This document shows, in pieces, positions 24,793 through 34,060 of a stretch of DNA of 64,000 nt. The position numbers were made by a program, and so were the translations under genes. Positions within the stretch are counted from its first letter, which is position 1, and every line of letters begins with the position of its first letter. The stretch is from Streptomyces sp. NBC_00572. GTDB lineage: Bacteria > Actinomycetota > Actinomycetes > Streptomycetales > Streptomycetaceae. The notes under the pieces were generated by a model that had not been told where the DNA came from, made no database searches, and saw only the letters and a list, made by a program, of their open reading frames with translations. The stretch spans positions 5,270,001 to 5,334,000 of the forward strand of contig NZ_JAPENX010000001.1 in NCBI RefSeq assembly GCF_026341815.1, written 5' to 3'.

Positions 24793-26118
24793 TCACTCGC
24801 CCGGAGCGGGAGGAAGCGCGTCCATGAACGAGCTGACCGAGAACACCGCGCGGCCGGGGCCGGCGGGCCCGTACCCGGGCGGCGCCGTCAGTCCGTACTC
24901 CTGCAGCGTCGCCGTGTACGCCTCAAGCAGTCGCAGGTGGTACTCCAGCGGTGCCCCGTCCGGGTTCTCGCGGCCCAGCGGGGTGGTCGGCTCCGGGCAC
25001 CAGGTCGTGAAGCGGGGCGTGATCCCGCGCGACATGAAGAACCGCAGACCCTCCCGGGTGGAGGCGATCGCCTCGTCCACGGTCAGGAACCCGGACGGGC
25101 GGGCCATCTCGACGCCCGCGACGAAGTTCGGGATCACATTGCGCGGCCCGAAGATCTCGGCGGAGTCCAGGATCCGGCGGTGCCACTCGTCCCGGCCGAT
25201 GTAACGCTCCTTGCCGGGGCAGTACAGCTCGAACAGCCGGCGGTCCCACACCTCGTAGTTCGGGTGGTAGATCCGGATGCCGTAGTCGTGGAAGCGCTGG
25301 ACGTCCTCCTTCGGCAGGGCCTGCGCCACGACCTTGCCGATCCAGCGGCCGGGGAAACGCTCCTCGATCGCGCGCGCGTACTGCCCGTAGAAGTCGGCCT
25401 CGTCCTTCCCGCCGACCTGGGACGTGACCGCGCCGCCCGTGAGGGTGTAGGCGGTCGACGTACGGGCGGTGTCGTGGCGGTCGATGATCTCCAGCGCCTC
25501 CAGGACCTCGTCGACCGGCTTCACCCCGGTGTACGGGCGGCCCGCCGCCTTGTGCTGGCGCCAGTTGTGGTTGATGTCGCAGTACTGGCACTCCTCCTTG
25601 GCGCCGAAGTACTGGCAGACCCGGAAGACCGTGAGGTAGATGAGATAACCCCACTGAATGGTCGGGGCGACCTCCATCACGGACTTGCCGTTCGACAGCG
25701 GGTGCCGGTAGTACTCCGGCATCGGCGGCAGACCGACATCGGCGATCTTGACCCCGTCGAGGAACAGCGCCAGCGCCCCGTCGCCGTCGGGCGCCACCCG
25801 GTACGGGGACGACGGGTTGACCCGTACCGACACCACCGTGCGACGCAGCTCGTACGGACCGCCCGTGAGCACGATCTCCTCCGGCGGGCGGTTCAGCGCC
25901 GCCTCCCCGAGTTCCGGCAGCGTCCGGTGGTCGAAGGAGAAGATGAAGTACGACTTCGGCTTCACATCGCCCCCCTCGTTCCCGGACAGCGCGGACGGGT
26001 CGAAGGCGAGCCCGCCGCGCAGCAGGTCCTCCTTGAACACGGCCTCCGGAGGGATTCCGGGGAAGCGGTCCATGAGGGATTCGACGACGGCGGTACGGGT
26101 CGGGGCGGCGCTGGACAC
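24793..26118 (-). CDS. Radical SAM protein with CX8CX2C cluster motif
   Basis: 441 residues from GTG with GGAG about 10 bases upstream. The cluster motif is Cys168-X8-Cys177-X2-Cys180 (CQYFGAKEECQYCDINHN), not the usual CX3CX2C. The last pair CxYC followed by an acidic/Asn-rich loop is typical of SAM-binding radical enzymes. Later, TLTGGAVTS fits the GGE-like SAM motif and HPNYEVWDRRLFEL, PNFVAGVEM fits the barrel strands. The N-terminal 150 residues form an extra domain of unknown fold. No peptide precursor, methyltransferase or cofactor gene is adjacent. Substrate unknown. Confidence 0.8.
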   Translation of the reverse strand: MSSAAPTRTAVVESLMDRFPGIPPEAVFKEDLLRGGLAFDPSALSGNEGGDVKPKSYFIFSFDHRTLPELGEAALNRPPEEIVLTGGPYELRRTVVSVRVNPSSPYRVAPDGDGALALFLDGVKIADVGLPPMPEYYRHPLSNGKSVMEVAPTIQWGYLIYLTVFRVCQYFGAKEECQYCDINHNWRQHKAAGRPYTGVKPVDEVLEALEIIDRHDTARTSTAYTLTGGAVTSQVGGKDEADFYGQYARAIEERFPGRWIGKVVAQALPKEDVQRFHDYGIRIYHPNYEVWDRRLFELYCPGKERYIGRDEWHRRILDSAEIFGPRNVIPNFVAGVEMARPSGFLTVDEAIASTREGLRFFMSRGITPRFTTWCPEPTTPLGRENPDGAPLEYHLRLLEAYTATLQEYGLTAPPGYGPAGPGRAVFSVSSFMDALPPAPGE

Positions 26119-26226
26119 AGGCGGATCTCCAGGTGAGAGACGACGGAGCCGACGTGTCTCACGCTACGCGCGTCCGCGTCCGGAGCCGCGACCGGTACCC
26201 CGGCGCGGCCGGACGGGCGGCGGTCG

Positions 26227-27570
26227 TTACTTGTTCACGGTGAAGCCCTGGTCGTTGCCGTACGTCACCGAGGCCTCCTGCCACTTCTTCAGGCCGTCGG
26301 TGATCGTGGTGGCGGAGACGTACGCCTTGCCCACGGTGTCGTTGAAGATCGAGTTCGCGTACACCTGGTACGGCAGGTAGGACCAGTCGGCGCCCACGTC
26401 ACGGGCGGAATCGGCGAAGATCCGGTTGGCCTGCTGGCCGCCGAAGTACGGGAACGGGGTGTCGAGGAACGCCTTCGACTCCAGGTCCGCGCGCGTGGCG
26501 GGGAAGGCGCCCGCGGCGACCCGGGAGCTCGCACCTGCACCGGTGGTCGCGAACTCCGTGAAGGCGTAGGCCAGTTCCTTGTTCTTGGCGGCCTTCGGCA
26601 CGGCGAGCGAGCTGCCGCCGTTCTCCGCGCTCACCTTGTCGCCCTTCGTCCACTGCGGCAGCGGGGCGACCCGCCAGTCGCCGGAGGCGGAGGCGACCCC
26701 GGAGGTCAGGTTGGCAGGCATCCAGGCGCCGATGGAGAGGGTGGCGAGGGAGCCGTCGGCCAGGCCCTTGTACCAGGCGTCGCTCCACGAGCTGATCGGC
26801 GCGACCAGCTTCTCGTCGAGGAGCTTCTGCCAGGTGGCGGTGTACTTCTTGGTGCCCTCGTCGCCGAAGTCGACGGTGACGTCCGTGCCGTCCGTCTTGT
26901 ACGGCCGGCCACCGGCCTGCCAGATGAGACTGGTCGTGGCGCCGGCGTCGCCGGTGTCGTTGGTGATGAAGATCTTGGGGTCGGCCTTGTGGAGGGCGCG
27001 GGCCGCCTCCACGTACTCGTCCCAGGTGGTCGGCACCTTGATGCCGTGCTTGTCGAAGACCTTCTTGTTGTAGAAGAACGCCATCGGACCGGAGTCCATG
27101 GGCAGGGCGTAGATGGCCTCGTCCTCGGTGACCGCGTTCCACGGGCCGGAGGTGAAGGTCGTGCCGTACTTCCGGGCGCCGTAGGAGGAGAGGTCCTCGA
27201 CGGACTTGCCGATGGCGAACTGGCCCAGGGCGTAGTACTCGACCTGTGCCACGTCGGGGGCACCGGAGCCGGCCGCCATCGCGTTCTGCAGGGCGGTGTA
27301 CTGCTTGTCGCCGGTGCCCGCGTTGACCAGCTCGATGTCGACCTTCGGGTACTTCTTCTCGAAGTCCTCCGCCACCTTCTTGAGCGTGGGCTCCCACGCC
27401 CACACGGTCACCTTTCCGCCCTTCGCCAGCGCGGCCTCGACGTCCTTCGGGCCGCTGCCGCCGGCACCGCCGTCGGAGGCGTCGCCGCCACCGCAGGCCG
27501 TGGCGGTCAGCACGAGCGTGGAGACGACGGCGAGGGCGCCGAGGAGTCTGCGGGTGGTGTGCTTTCTCAT
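26227..27570 (-). CDS. Sugar ABC transporter substrate-binding lipoprotein
   Basis: 447 residues. Lipoprotein signal with lipobox LTATAC at about residues 21-26. Family 1 extracellular solute-binding fold (MalE-like): KVTVWAWEPTLKKVAEDFEKKYP, DVAQVEYYALGQF, YALPMDSGPMAFFYNKKVFDKHGI. It captures an oligosaccharide outside the membrane for the two permeases encoded upstream in the same direction. No ATPase gene is in the operon, as is usual where Streptomyces shares the multi-sugar ATPase MsiK (known for the genus). The nearby galactanases suggest a galacto-oligosaccharide (inference). Confidence 0.92.
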   Translation of the reverse strand: MRKHTTRRLLGALAVVSTLVLTATACGGGDASDGGAGGSGPKDVEAALAKGGKVTVWAWEPTLKKVAEDFEKKYPKVDIELVNAGTGDKQYTALQNAMAAGSGAPDVAQVEYYALGQFAIGKSVEDLSSYGARKYGTTFTSGPWNAVTEDEAIYALPMDSGPMAFFYNKKVFDKHGIKVPTTWDEYVEAARALHKADPKIFITNDTGDAGATTSLIWQAGGRPYKTDGTDVTVDFGDEGTKKYTATWQKLLDEKLVAPISSWSDAWYKGLADGSLATLSIGAWMPANLTSGVASASGDWRVAPLPQWTKGDKVSAENGGSSLAVPKAAKNKELAYAFTEFATTGAGASSRVAAGAFPATRADLESKAFLDTPFPYFGGQQANRIFADSARDVGADWSYLPYQVYANSIFNDTVGKAYVSATTITDGLKKWQEASVTYGNDQGFTVNK

Positions 27571-27642
27571 GGGCTGTGCTCCTGGTCGAGGGTGCGGCGG
27601 AGAGGGTGGAGTGAGAGGAAAGAGGAAAGAAGAGGAGGGGCG

Positions 27643-28626
27643 CTATTCCTTGACGCTGCCCGCGGCCAGGCCGGACTGCCAGAACCGCTGGAGCAGCAGG
27701 AAGACGGCCACGATCGGGACGATCGTCAGCAGGGAGCCGGTGATGATGAGGTCGAACACGGCCTCGCCGCCCGCCGTCTGCGCCTGCGCGTTCCAGGCGT
27801 TGAGGCCCAGGGTCAGCGGGTACCAGTCGGGGTCCTTGATCATGATCAGCGGAAGGAAGTAGTTGTTCCAGGTCGCGACCATCGAGAACAGGAGCACGGT
27901 GACGGTCCCCGGCATCAGCAGCGGCAGCGCGATCGTGAAGAAGGTGCGCAGCTCGCCGGAGCCGTCGATGCGCGCGGCCTCCAGGAGTTCGGTGGGGACG
28001 GACTCGGCGGCGAAGACCCACATCAGATAGAGCCCGAAGGGCGAGATCAGGGACGGGATGATCACCGCCCACGGGGTGTTCGTGAGCCCCATGTTGCTGA
28101 ACATCAGGAAGGTGGGGACGGCGAGGGCGGTGCCGGGTACGGCCACGGCTCCGAGGACCACCGCGAACACCGCCCGGCGGCCGGGGAAGTCGTACGTGGC
28201 GAGGGCGTAGCCGCCGAGGACGGCGAGGATCGTGGCGCCGCCCGCGCCGGCGACGACGTACATGAGGGTGTTGAGCAGCCAGCGGACGAAGACACCGTCG
28301 TCGTACGTGAGGGTCCGGCCGATGTTGTCCCAGAAGTGGCTGTCCTCGGCGAACCAGAGGCCGAAGGAGTCGAGGAGCCCGTTCTGGTCCTTGGTCGCGT
28401 TGATGACCAGCCAGGCGAGCGGGAGCAGGGTGTAGACGAGGACCAGGCCGGTCACGAGGGTCAGTGGCACGCTGGGGCGGGGGTGGAGCGGGGTGTGCGG
28501 GGGGCGCTTGCGGCGCTTCGCGGTGCCGGTGCCGGTGCCGGCCTTCGGGCCGGAGTCGGCGCCGGGCGAACCGGCGGCGGCCGGGGTTCCGGATCCGGAG
28601 ACCGTGCTGGTGAGGGAGGTGGTCAT
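27643..28626 (-). CDS. Sugar ABC transporter permease, MalG type
   Basis: 327 residues from ATG. A Gly/Thr/Lys-rich cytoplasmic lead of about 60 residues precedes six membrane helices. The EAA loop EAARIDGSGELRTFFTIALPLLMPG, which contacts the ATPase, is well conserved. It begins 4 bases after the stop of the MalF-type permease gene, so the two are translated together. Confidence 0.92.
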   Translation of the reverse strand: MTTSLTSTVSGSGTPAAAGSPGADSGPKAGTGTGTAKRRKRPPHTPLHPRPSVPLTLVTGLVLVYTLLPLAWLVINATKDQNGLLDSFGLWFAEDSHFWDNIGRTLTYDDGVFVRWLLNTLMYVVAGAGGATILAVLGGYALATYDFPGRRAVFAVVLGAVAVPGTALAVPTFLMFSNMGLTNTPWAVIIPSLISPFGLYLMWVFAAESVPTELLEAARIDGSGELRTFFTIALPLLMPGTVTVLLFSMVATWNNYFLPLIMIKDPDWYPLTLGLNAWNAQAQTAGGEAVFDLIITGSLLTIVPIVAVFLLLQRFWQSGLAAGSVKE

Positions 28627-28630
28627 CGGC

Positions 28631-29557
28631 TCAGCCCTTCCGCATGCCGCGCAGCTGGACCGCGTAGGCGATGATCGCGGTGAGGACACCCATCACGATC
28701 GCCACGGTCGCCGCGTAGTTGTGCTGCTGGCCCGAGAAGGACAGCGAGTAGGTGTAGAGGTTGGGGGTGAAGTCGCTGGTGATGGCGTTGGGAGCGAGCT
28801 TCTGCAGGATGCTCGGCTCGTTGAAGAGCTGGAAGCTGCCGATGATCGAGAAGATCGTGGCGATGACGAGAGCGCTGCGGATCGCGGGCAGTTTGATCGA
28901 GGTGACGACCCGCCACTCGCCGGCGCCGTCGATCGCCGCGGCCTCGTAGAGCGAGCGGGGCACGACCTTGAGGGCGGCGTAGAAGATCAGCATGTTGTAC
29001 CCGACGAACTCCCAGGTCACGATGTTGCCGATGGAGGCGAGGACCAGGGAGGGGGAGAGCGGGTCCGGCAGCGCGATCCCGAACGCGTCGTTGACGTTCC
29101 CGACGAGGCCGAACCGCGTGCCGTACATGAAGCCCCAGATGAGGCTGGCGACGACGGCGGGCACGGCGTAGGGGAGGAAGATCGAGACGCGGAAGAAGGC
29201 CTTGCCGTAGAGCCGCCCGCTGTCGATCGCGAGGGCGACGAGCAGTGCGATGCCCAGCATCACCGGCACCTGGACCAGGAGGAAGAGGCCGACCCGGGTC
29301 AGCCCCTCCCAGAAGCGGGGGTCGGTGAGCGCCTTGCCGTAGTTGTCGAGGCCGACGAAGGAGGTGCCGCCGATGAGCCGGTCCTGGAAGAGGCTCAGGT
29401 ACAGCGCGTATCCGATCGGCGCGAGGAAGACGAGGCCGAAGACCGCGACGAACGGGCCGGCGAATCCCCAGCCCACGAGGGCCTCCTTGCGGAGACGGAA
29501 GCGGGCTCGTGGGCGGGGCGGTGGTGCTGCCGTAGCGCGCGTCGACAGGAGCGTCAT
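28631..29557 (-). CDS. Sugar ABC transporter permease, MalF type
   Basis: 308 residues from ATG (first gene of the importer operon). Six helices; EAA loop EAAAIDGAGEWRVVTSIKLPAIR. With the MalG-type permease it forms the membrane channel. The operon is divergent from a LacI regulator; a LacI-type operator lies in the spacer. Confidence 0.92.
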   Translation of the reverse strand: MTLLSTRATAAPPPRPRARFRLRKEALVGWGFAGPFVAVFGLVFLAPIGYALYLSLFQDRLIGGTSFVGLDNYGKALTDPRFWEGLTRVGLFLLVQVPVMLGIALLVALAIDSGRLYGKAFFRVSIFLPYAVPAVVASLIWGFMYGTRFGLVGNVNDAFGIALPDPLSPSLVLASIGNIVTWEFVGYNMLIFYAALKVVPRSLYEAAAIDGAGEWRVVTSIKLPAIRSALVIATIFSIIGSFQLFNEPSILQKLAPNAITSDFTPNLYTYSLSFSGQQHNYAATVAIVMGVLTAIIAYAVQLRGMRKG

Positions 29558-29696
29558 GGCTGGGGTCCTTGCGTCGGTGACCGAGCGGGTCCGGAGACGG
29601 GGAGCGGAGCGGGGAGAGACGAAGACGGTGCGAGGGGAGCGAGATGTGCGGGCCTGGCGGCCGGAAATCGGCCTCGCGAGGGCTGGCCGACGAGAA

Positions 29697-29712
29697 ATGT
29701 TTACGTAATCAT
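29697..29712. promoter_or_regulatory. LacI operator, ABC importer/lacI-1 spacer
   Basis: ATGTTTACGTAATCAT: 16-bp palindrome with one mismatched pair. Its ATGTTTACGTAA core is also the centre of the perfect palindrome before the GH35 gene at 40152-40189, so one regulator probably serves both. Confidence 0.75.
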
Positions 29713-29783
29713 CGGTAGCGTGATGGTGACACTCCCACTGGGGGGCGTCAAGCGTGAAGCAGCGGTGAATGAGAGGGATTCGG

Positions 29784-30869
29784 GTGGTGGAGAAGAACAC
29801 GGCCGGTGGGTCGACGACGGCCGGGAGCGACGGCCCACGAGGGGCGAGAGGCAGGCCGCGCCGGGTCTCCATGGCGGACGTCGCCCAGCTCGCGGGGGTC
29901 TCCTCGCAGACGGTCTCCCGCGTCTCCAACGGCGACGCGGCGGTCGTCGAGAGCACCCGCACGAAGGTCCTCGACGCCATGAAGCAGCTGGGCTACCGGC
30001 CCAACAGCGCGGCCCGCGCCCTCAAACGCGGCGAGTTCCGTGCCATCGGCGTGATCACCATGGGCCTCTCCAGCACCGGCAACGTCCGCACCCTCGAGGC
30101 CATCGCCGGATCGGCCTCCCGCGCGGGATACGCCGTCACGCTCATCCCGCTCGACGCGCCCACCCAGGACAACGTCAGGGGAGCCTTCACCCGGCTCGAC
30201 GAACTGGCCGTCGACGCCGTCGTGCTCATCATGGAGGTCCACCTCCTCGACACCGCCGCGCTCACCCTGCCCCCGCACGTCAAGGTGGTCGTGGTGGACT
30301 CCGACGCCACCGGCCGCTTCCCGGTCGTCGACACGGACCAGCGGCAGGGCGCCCGCACGGCGGTGCGGCACCTCCTCGACCTCGGGCACGCCACCGTGTG
30401 GCACGTCGCGGGACCCGAGGAGTCCTTCGCGGCCGGCCGCCGCGCGGAGGCCTGGGAAGCCGTCCTGCGCGAGGAGGGGCGGACGGTACCGCCCGTCCTG
30501 CGCGGGGACTGGACCCCCGAGTCCGGATACGAGGCGGGGCTGCGGCTCGCCGACGAGCCCGACTGCGGCGCGGTGTTCGTGGCCAACGACCAGATGGCGC
30601 TCGGCGTGCTCAGGGCCTTCCATGAGCGGGGGCGGCGGGTGCCCGAGGACGTGAGCGTCGTCGGCTTCGACGACATAGCGGAGGCGGCCTCCTTCATCCC
30701 GCCGCTGACGACCGTGCGCCAGGACTTCGCCCAGGTGGGGGAGTTGTGCGTGGACGCGGTGCTGCGCGAGCTGCGGGGGGAGACGGTGACTGGCGTACGA
30801 CTCGTCCCGACGACCCTGACGGAACGGGCGAGCACGGGGACGCCGGGGGGTCCGGAGGGCCGGGGGTGA
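29784..30869 (+). CDS. LacI family regulator 1
   Basis: 361 residues from the GTG that has GAGAGGGA 5 bases upstream; an ATG five codons earlier (29769) has no ribosome site. HTH: SMADVAQLAGVSSQTVSRVSNGD, then the hinge GYRPNSAARAL and a periplasmic-binding-like sensor domain ending in GFDDIAEAASFIPPLTTVRQD. It likely represses the divergent importer and the GH35 gene, which share one operator core, and responds to an imported sugar. Confidence 0.92.
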   Translation: MVEKNTAGGSTTAGSDGPRGARGRPRRVSMADVAQLAGVSSQTVSRVSNGDAAVVESTRTKVLDAMKQLGYRPNSAARALKRGEFRAIGVITMGLSSTGNVRTLEAIAGSASRAGYAVTLIPLDAPTQDNVRGAFTRLDELAVDAVVLIMEVHLLDTAALTLPPHVKVVVVDSDATGRFPVVDTDQRQGARTAVRHLLDLGHATVWHVAGPEESFAAGRRAEAWEAVLREEGRTVPPVLRGDWTPESGYEAGLRLADEPDCGAVFVANDQMALGVLRAFHERGRRVPEDVSVVGFDDIAEAASFIPPLTTVRQDFAQVGELCVDAVLRELRGETVTGVRLVPTTLTERASTGTPGGPEGRG

Positions 30870-31053
30870 GGCGGGTCGAGGTAGGGCGGCGCGGGGGTGA
30901 GGGGCGGGTCGAGGCGTCGCGTGGGGGGTTTGACCGAGGCGGGTGGGTCGGGTGAGGTGTCGCGCCAGGCTCGGTCGAGGCCGGTGGGCCGGGTCAGGCG
31001 TCGTGTGGGGGCTTGGTCGAGGTCGGCAGGTCGGTGGAGGACCGCGTGCGGGC

Positions 31054-32112
31054 TCAGGCCGAGGTGTGCGGTGGTGGTGGGGCCGTACTCGAACGGACCA
31101 CCAGGACCGGTTCCACCGCCCTGCGGCGGGGGCCGTCCGTGCGTCCCTCGATCTGGTCGAGCAGCAGTGAGACGCAGTGCCTGCCGACCACCTCGAAGTC
31201 CTGGTGCACCGTCGTCAACGGCGGATGGAGGTAGGCGGCCTCGGCGATGTCGTCGAACCCGGCCACACTGATGTCCCCGGGCACGTCACGCCCCGACTCG
31301 CGCAGGGCCCGCAGCACCCCGAGCGCCATCTGGTCGTTGGCGGCGAAGACGGCGGTCACCTCCCGGCGGCGGGCGATGCCGAGGCCGGCCCGGTAGCCGG
31401 ACTCCGCCGACCAGTCCCCGTACAGCACCGGGGGTACGGGCGCGCCCGCCGCCGTCAGGGTCCGCTGCCAGGACTCGGCGCGCCGCCGCGCCGCGAACGA
31501 GTCGCGCGGGCCCGCCAGATGCCAGACCGTCCGGTGCCCGAGGCCGAGGAGGTGGCTCACCACGCTGTGGGCGCCGTGGGCCTGGTCGAAGTCGACATGG
31601 GGGTAGCGGTGGCCGGTGTCGCCGTCGGCCACGACCACCGGCATCGACGGCGGGAGACGGAGGGAGGGCGTGTCGAGCATCTGCGACTCGACGAGCACGA
31701 TGCCGTCGACGGACTGCAGCATCAGGTGCTGGAACGCGCGTCGCACCGCGGCCTCGGTCTGTGCCCGTACCCCCATGAAGTTGACGGAGAAGTCGGCCTC
31801 GTGGGCGGCGTCGGCGATCGCGGCGAGGGTACGGGCGTTGCCGTGCGCGCCGACGTCGAAGCTGACCACGCCCAGGGCTCCGAACCGGCCGGTGACCAGG
31901 GCGCGGGCCGCCGTGTTGGGCCGGTAGCCGAGCTCCTGCATGGCGGAGAGCACCTTCTCGCGGGTGTTCTCGTCGACGTTCTCACGGTTGTTCGCCACGC
32001 GGGACACGGTCTGCGAGGAGACGCCCGCCATCGTGGCGACGTCCGCCATGGAGGGCCACTGCCGGGCAGGCCGCGACCGCGGGGACTTCGTCGTCTTCCT
32101 GTCCGTCACCAC
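31054..32112 (-). CDS. LacI family regulator 2
   Basis: 352 residues from a GTG preceded by GGAAGG 8 bases upstream. An ATG 26 codons further up would place an operator inside the coding region, so I prefer this start. HTH: SMADVATMAGVSSQTVSRVANNREN; hinge GYRPNTAARAL; sensor domain ending GFDDIAEAAYLHPPLTTVHQDF. It is closely similar to regulator 1 and convergent with it, suggesting duplication. Two TGTTNACGCNAACAT sites lie in the spacer to the GH43 gene; likely autoregulation and control of the secreted galactanases. Confidence 0.9.
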   Translation of the reverse strand: MVTDRKTTKSPRSRPARQWPSMADVATMAGVSSQTVSRVANNRENVDENTREKVLSAMQELGYRPNTAARALVTGRFGALGVVSFDVGAHGNARTLAAIADAAHEADFSVNFMGVRAQTEAAVRRAFQHLMLQSVDGIVLVESQMLDTPSLRLPPSMPVVVADGDTGHRYPHVDFDQAHGAHSVVSHLLGLGHRTVWHLAGPRDSFAARRRAESWQRTLTAAGAPVPPVLYGDWSAESGYRAGLGIARRREVTAVFAANDQMALGVLRALRESGRDVPGDISVAGFDDIAEAAYLHPPLTTVHQDFEVVGRHCVSLLLDQIEGRTDGPRRRAVEPVLVVRSSTAPPPPHTSA

Positions 32113-32173
32113 GCACGCGACCTTCCGCAGGGAACTGGGGGCCGACCGCGCGCGCGGGCAACCGTACTCCGTG

Positions 32174-32191
32174 CATGTTGACGCAAACATG
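32174..32191. promoter_or_regulatory. LacI operator A, lacI-2 side
   Basis: CATGTTGACGCAAACATG, an 18-bp imperfect palindrome 62 bases upstream of the lacI-2 start. Confidence 0.7.
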
Positions 32192-32273
32192 AGAGACGGT
32201 CAAACGCTCGGCGGATGTCGTCCGATTCCTTGACAGTCCGATTCGCCCCTCCCAGACTCTCCCCCGAAGCGCT

Positions 32274-32292
32274 CGTGTTAACGCGAACATCG
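32274..32292. promoter_or_regulatory. LacI operator B, GH43 side
   Basis: CGTGTTAACGCGAACATCG shares TGTTNACGCNAACAT with operator A; the two are exactly 100 bp apart, compatible with looping. Confidence 0.65.
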
Positions 32293-32441
32293 AAGGGTGG
32301 CACCTCCGCGAAACACGGCGCTCGTCCAGGCCTCGGCGTGCGCGTTCCCGCCCCCGGCCGGCTCCCCGCACCCTCCGGTGCGTCCGGCCGCCCCGCATCG
32401 CCTTCCCTTTCTCCCTCCCCACAGCCACGAGGTACGCGATC

Positions 32442-33893
32442 ATGCGACGCACTCCCTCGGGGACGTTCACGGTGCTCACGACGCTCTGTGCCGTCCTCTT
32501 CTCCCTTCTCGGCTCCCTCCTCGGCCCGGCCGGTACGGCCCAGGCCGCCACGGCGACCGTCACCAACGCCACCACGTTCACCGACCCGGCGGGCAACCCC
32601 GTGCACGCCCATGGCGGCGGAGTCGTCAAGGCCGGCTCGTACTACTACTGGTTCGGCGAGAACCGGAACGCCGACAACACCTTCCGTTACGTCTCCGCCT
32701 ACCGCTCCACCGACCTGAGGACCTGGGAGTTCCGCCACCACGTCCTCACCCAGAGCACCGACCCCGAGCTGCAGTCGGCCAACATCGAGCGCCCCAAGGT
32801 CATGTACAACGCGGCCACCGGGCAGTTCGTGATGTGGATGCACAAGGAGAACGCCACCGACTACGGCGAGGCGCGGGCCGCGGTCGCCGTCTCCTCCACC
32901 GTCGACGGCGACTACACCTGGCTCGGCAGCTTCCGCCCGCTCGGCCACATGTCCCGTGACATCACGACCTTCGTCGACACCGACGGCGCGGGCTACATGA
33001 TCTCCGCCGCCAACGAGAACGCCGACCTGCACGTCTACCGGCTGACGGCCGACTACACCGGCATCGCCTCCCAGGTCCAGAAGCTCTGGCCCGGCCAGTG
33101 GCGCGAGGCGCCCGCCCTCTTCCAGCGCGGCGGCGTGTACTTCCTGCTCACCTCCGGCGCCACCGGCTGGTCCCCCAACCAGCAGAAGTACGGCACCGCG
33201 ACCAGCGTCACCGGAACCTGGAGCGGCCTGAAGGACGTCGGCGACGGGACGACGTACGGCTCCCAGACCGCCTACGTCCTGCCCGTCCAGGGCACCTCCG
33301 GCACCTCGTACCTCTACCTCGGCGACCGCTGGGGCAACTCCATGGGCGGCAACGTCAACGACTCGCAGTACGTCTGGCTGCCGCTCCGCTTCCCCACGAA
33401 GACGACCATGGCCATGGACTACTTCCCCCAGATCACCGTGGACACGGCCGCCGGCACGGTGAAGGGCCTCGGCAGCTGGGAGACCCTCACCGCCGCGCAC
33501 AGCGGCAAGTGCGCCGACGTCGCCGACCGGTCCACCGCCGACGGCGGTGCCGTGATCCAGTGGAGCTGCGGCGGCAACAGCGTCAACCAGCAGTTCTGGC
33601 TCCGGAGCACCGGCAGCGGCCAGGTGCAGATCGTCGCCCGGTACAGCGGCAAGTGCCTCACCGTGAGCGGCGGTTCGACCGCCGACGGCGCCGCGGTCGC
33701 GCAGTACCCCTGCGACGGCCGTGCCGGACAGCGGTGGAGCGCGGTCGGCGCGAGTACGGGAGTCCAGCTGGTCGCCGCCCACAGCGGCAAGTGTCTCGAC
33801 GTCACCAACACGTCCACGGCCGACGGGACTCCGCTCGTCCAGTGGACCTGCAACACCGGCACCAACCAGCGGTGGAGCCGTACGGCGGTCTGA
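32442..33893 (+). CDS. Secreted GH43 exo-beta-1,3-galactanase-like enzyme with CBM13
   Basis: 483 residues. Sec signal peptide cleaved near AQA36. Catalytic five-bladed domain about 40-345 opening with NPVHAHGGGVVKAGSYYYWFGE, the start typical of GH43 subfamily 24 (exo-beta-1,3-galactanases such as Ct1,3Gal43A and Streptomyces homologues). C-terminal ricin-type trefoil (CBM13, about 350-483) with three repeats ending NQQFW, GQRW and NQRW. These enzymes strip galactose and 1,6-linked side chains from the 1,3-galactan backbone of arabinogalactan proteins. Faces lacI-2 across two operators; terminator behind. Confidence 0.88.
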   Translation: MRRTPSGTFTVLTTLCAVLFSLLGSLLGPAGTAQAATATVTNATTFTDPAGNPVHAHGGGVVKAGSYYYWFGENRNADNTFRYVSAYRSTDLRTWEFRHHVLTQSTDPELQSANIERPKVMYNAATGQFVMWMHKENATDYGEARAAVAVSSTVDGDYTWLGSFRPLGHMSRDITTFVDTDGAGYMISAANENADLHVYRLTADYTGIASQVQKLWPGQWREAPALFQRGGVYFLLTSGATGWSPNQQKYGTATSVTGTWSGLKDVGDGTTYGSQTAYVLPVQGTSGTSYLYLGDRWGNSMGGNVNDSQYVWLPLRFPTKTTMAMDYFPQITVDTAAGTVKGLGSWETLTAAHSGKCADVADRSTADGGAVIQWSCGGNSVNQQFWLRSTGSGQVQIVARYSGKCLTVSGGSTADGAAVAQYPCDGRAGQRWSAVGASTGVQLVAAHSGKCLDVTNTSTADGTPLVQWTCNTGTNQRWSRTAV

Positions 33894-33960
33894 ACGCGGC
33901 ACGGCTTCGGGCGCCGCCGCAGGAGCACCACCGCGCGAGAACCCCGTAGAACACCGGACC

Positions 33961-33991
33961 GGCGCGGGACGAACGTCCCTCGTTCCGCGCC
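33961..33991 (+). terminator. Stem-loop after GH43 gene
   Basis: 12-bp arms GGCGCGGGACGA / TCGTTCCGCGCC (one wobble pair), 67 bases after the stop and 70 before the GH30 start. Confidence 0.6.
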
Positions 33992-34060
33992 ACCGGCCCG
34001 GCCCGGGCCTCAGGGCCCAGCCACGACCTCGTCACCCGCACCCCCTCAGGGAGTGAACAC

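Larger units (their letters stand above)
32113..32441. other. Divergent promoter spacer lacI-2/GH43
   Basis: About 330 bases without a gene. It holds two LacI-type operators (listed separately) and, near the GH43 start, a C- and T-rich leader with no strong ribosome site beyond GAGG about 9 bases before the ATG. Confidence 0.6.
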
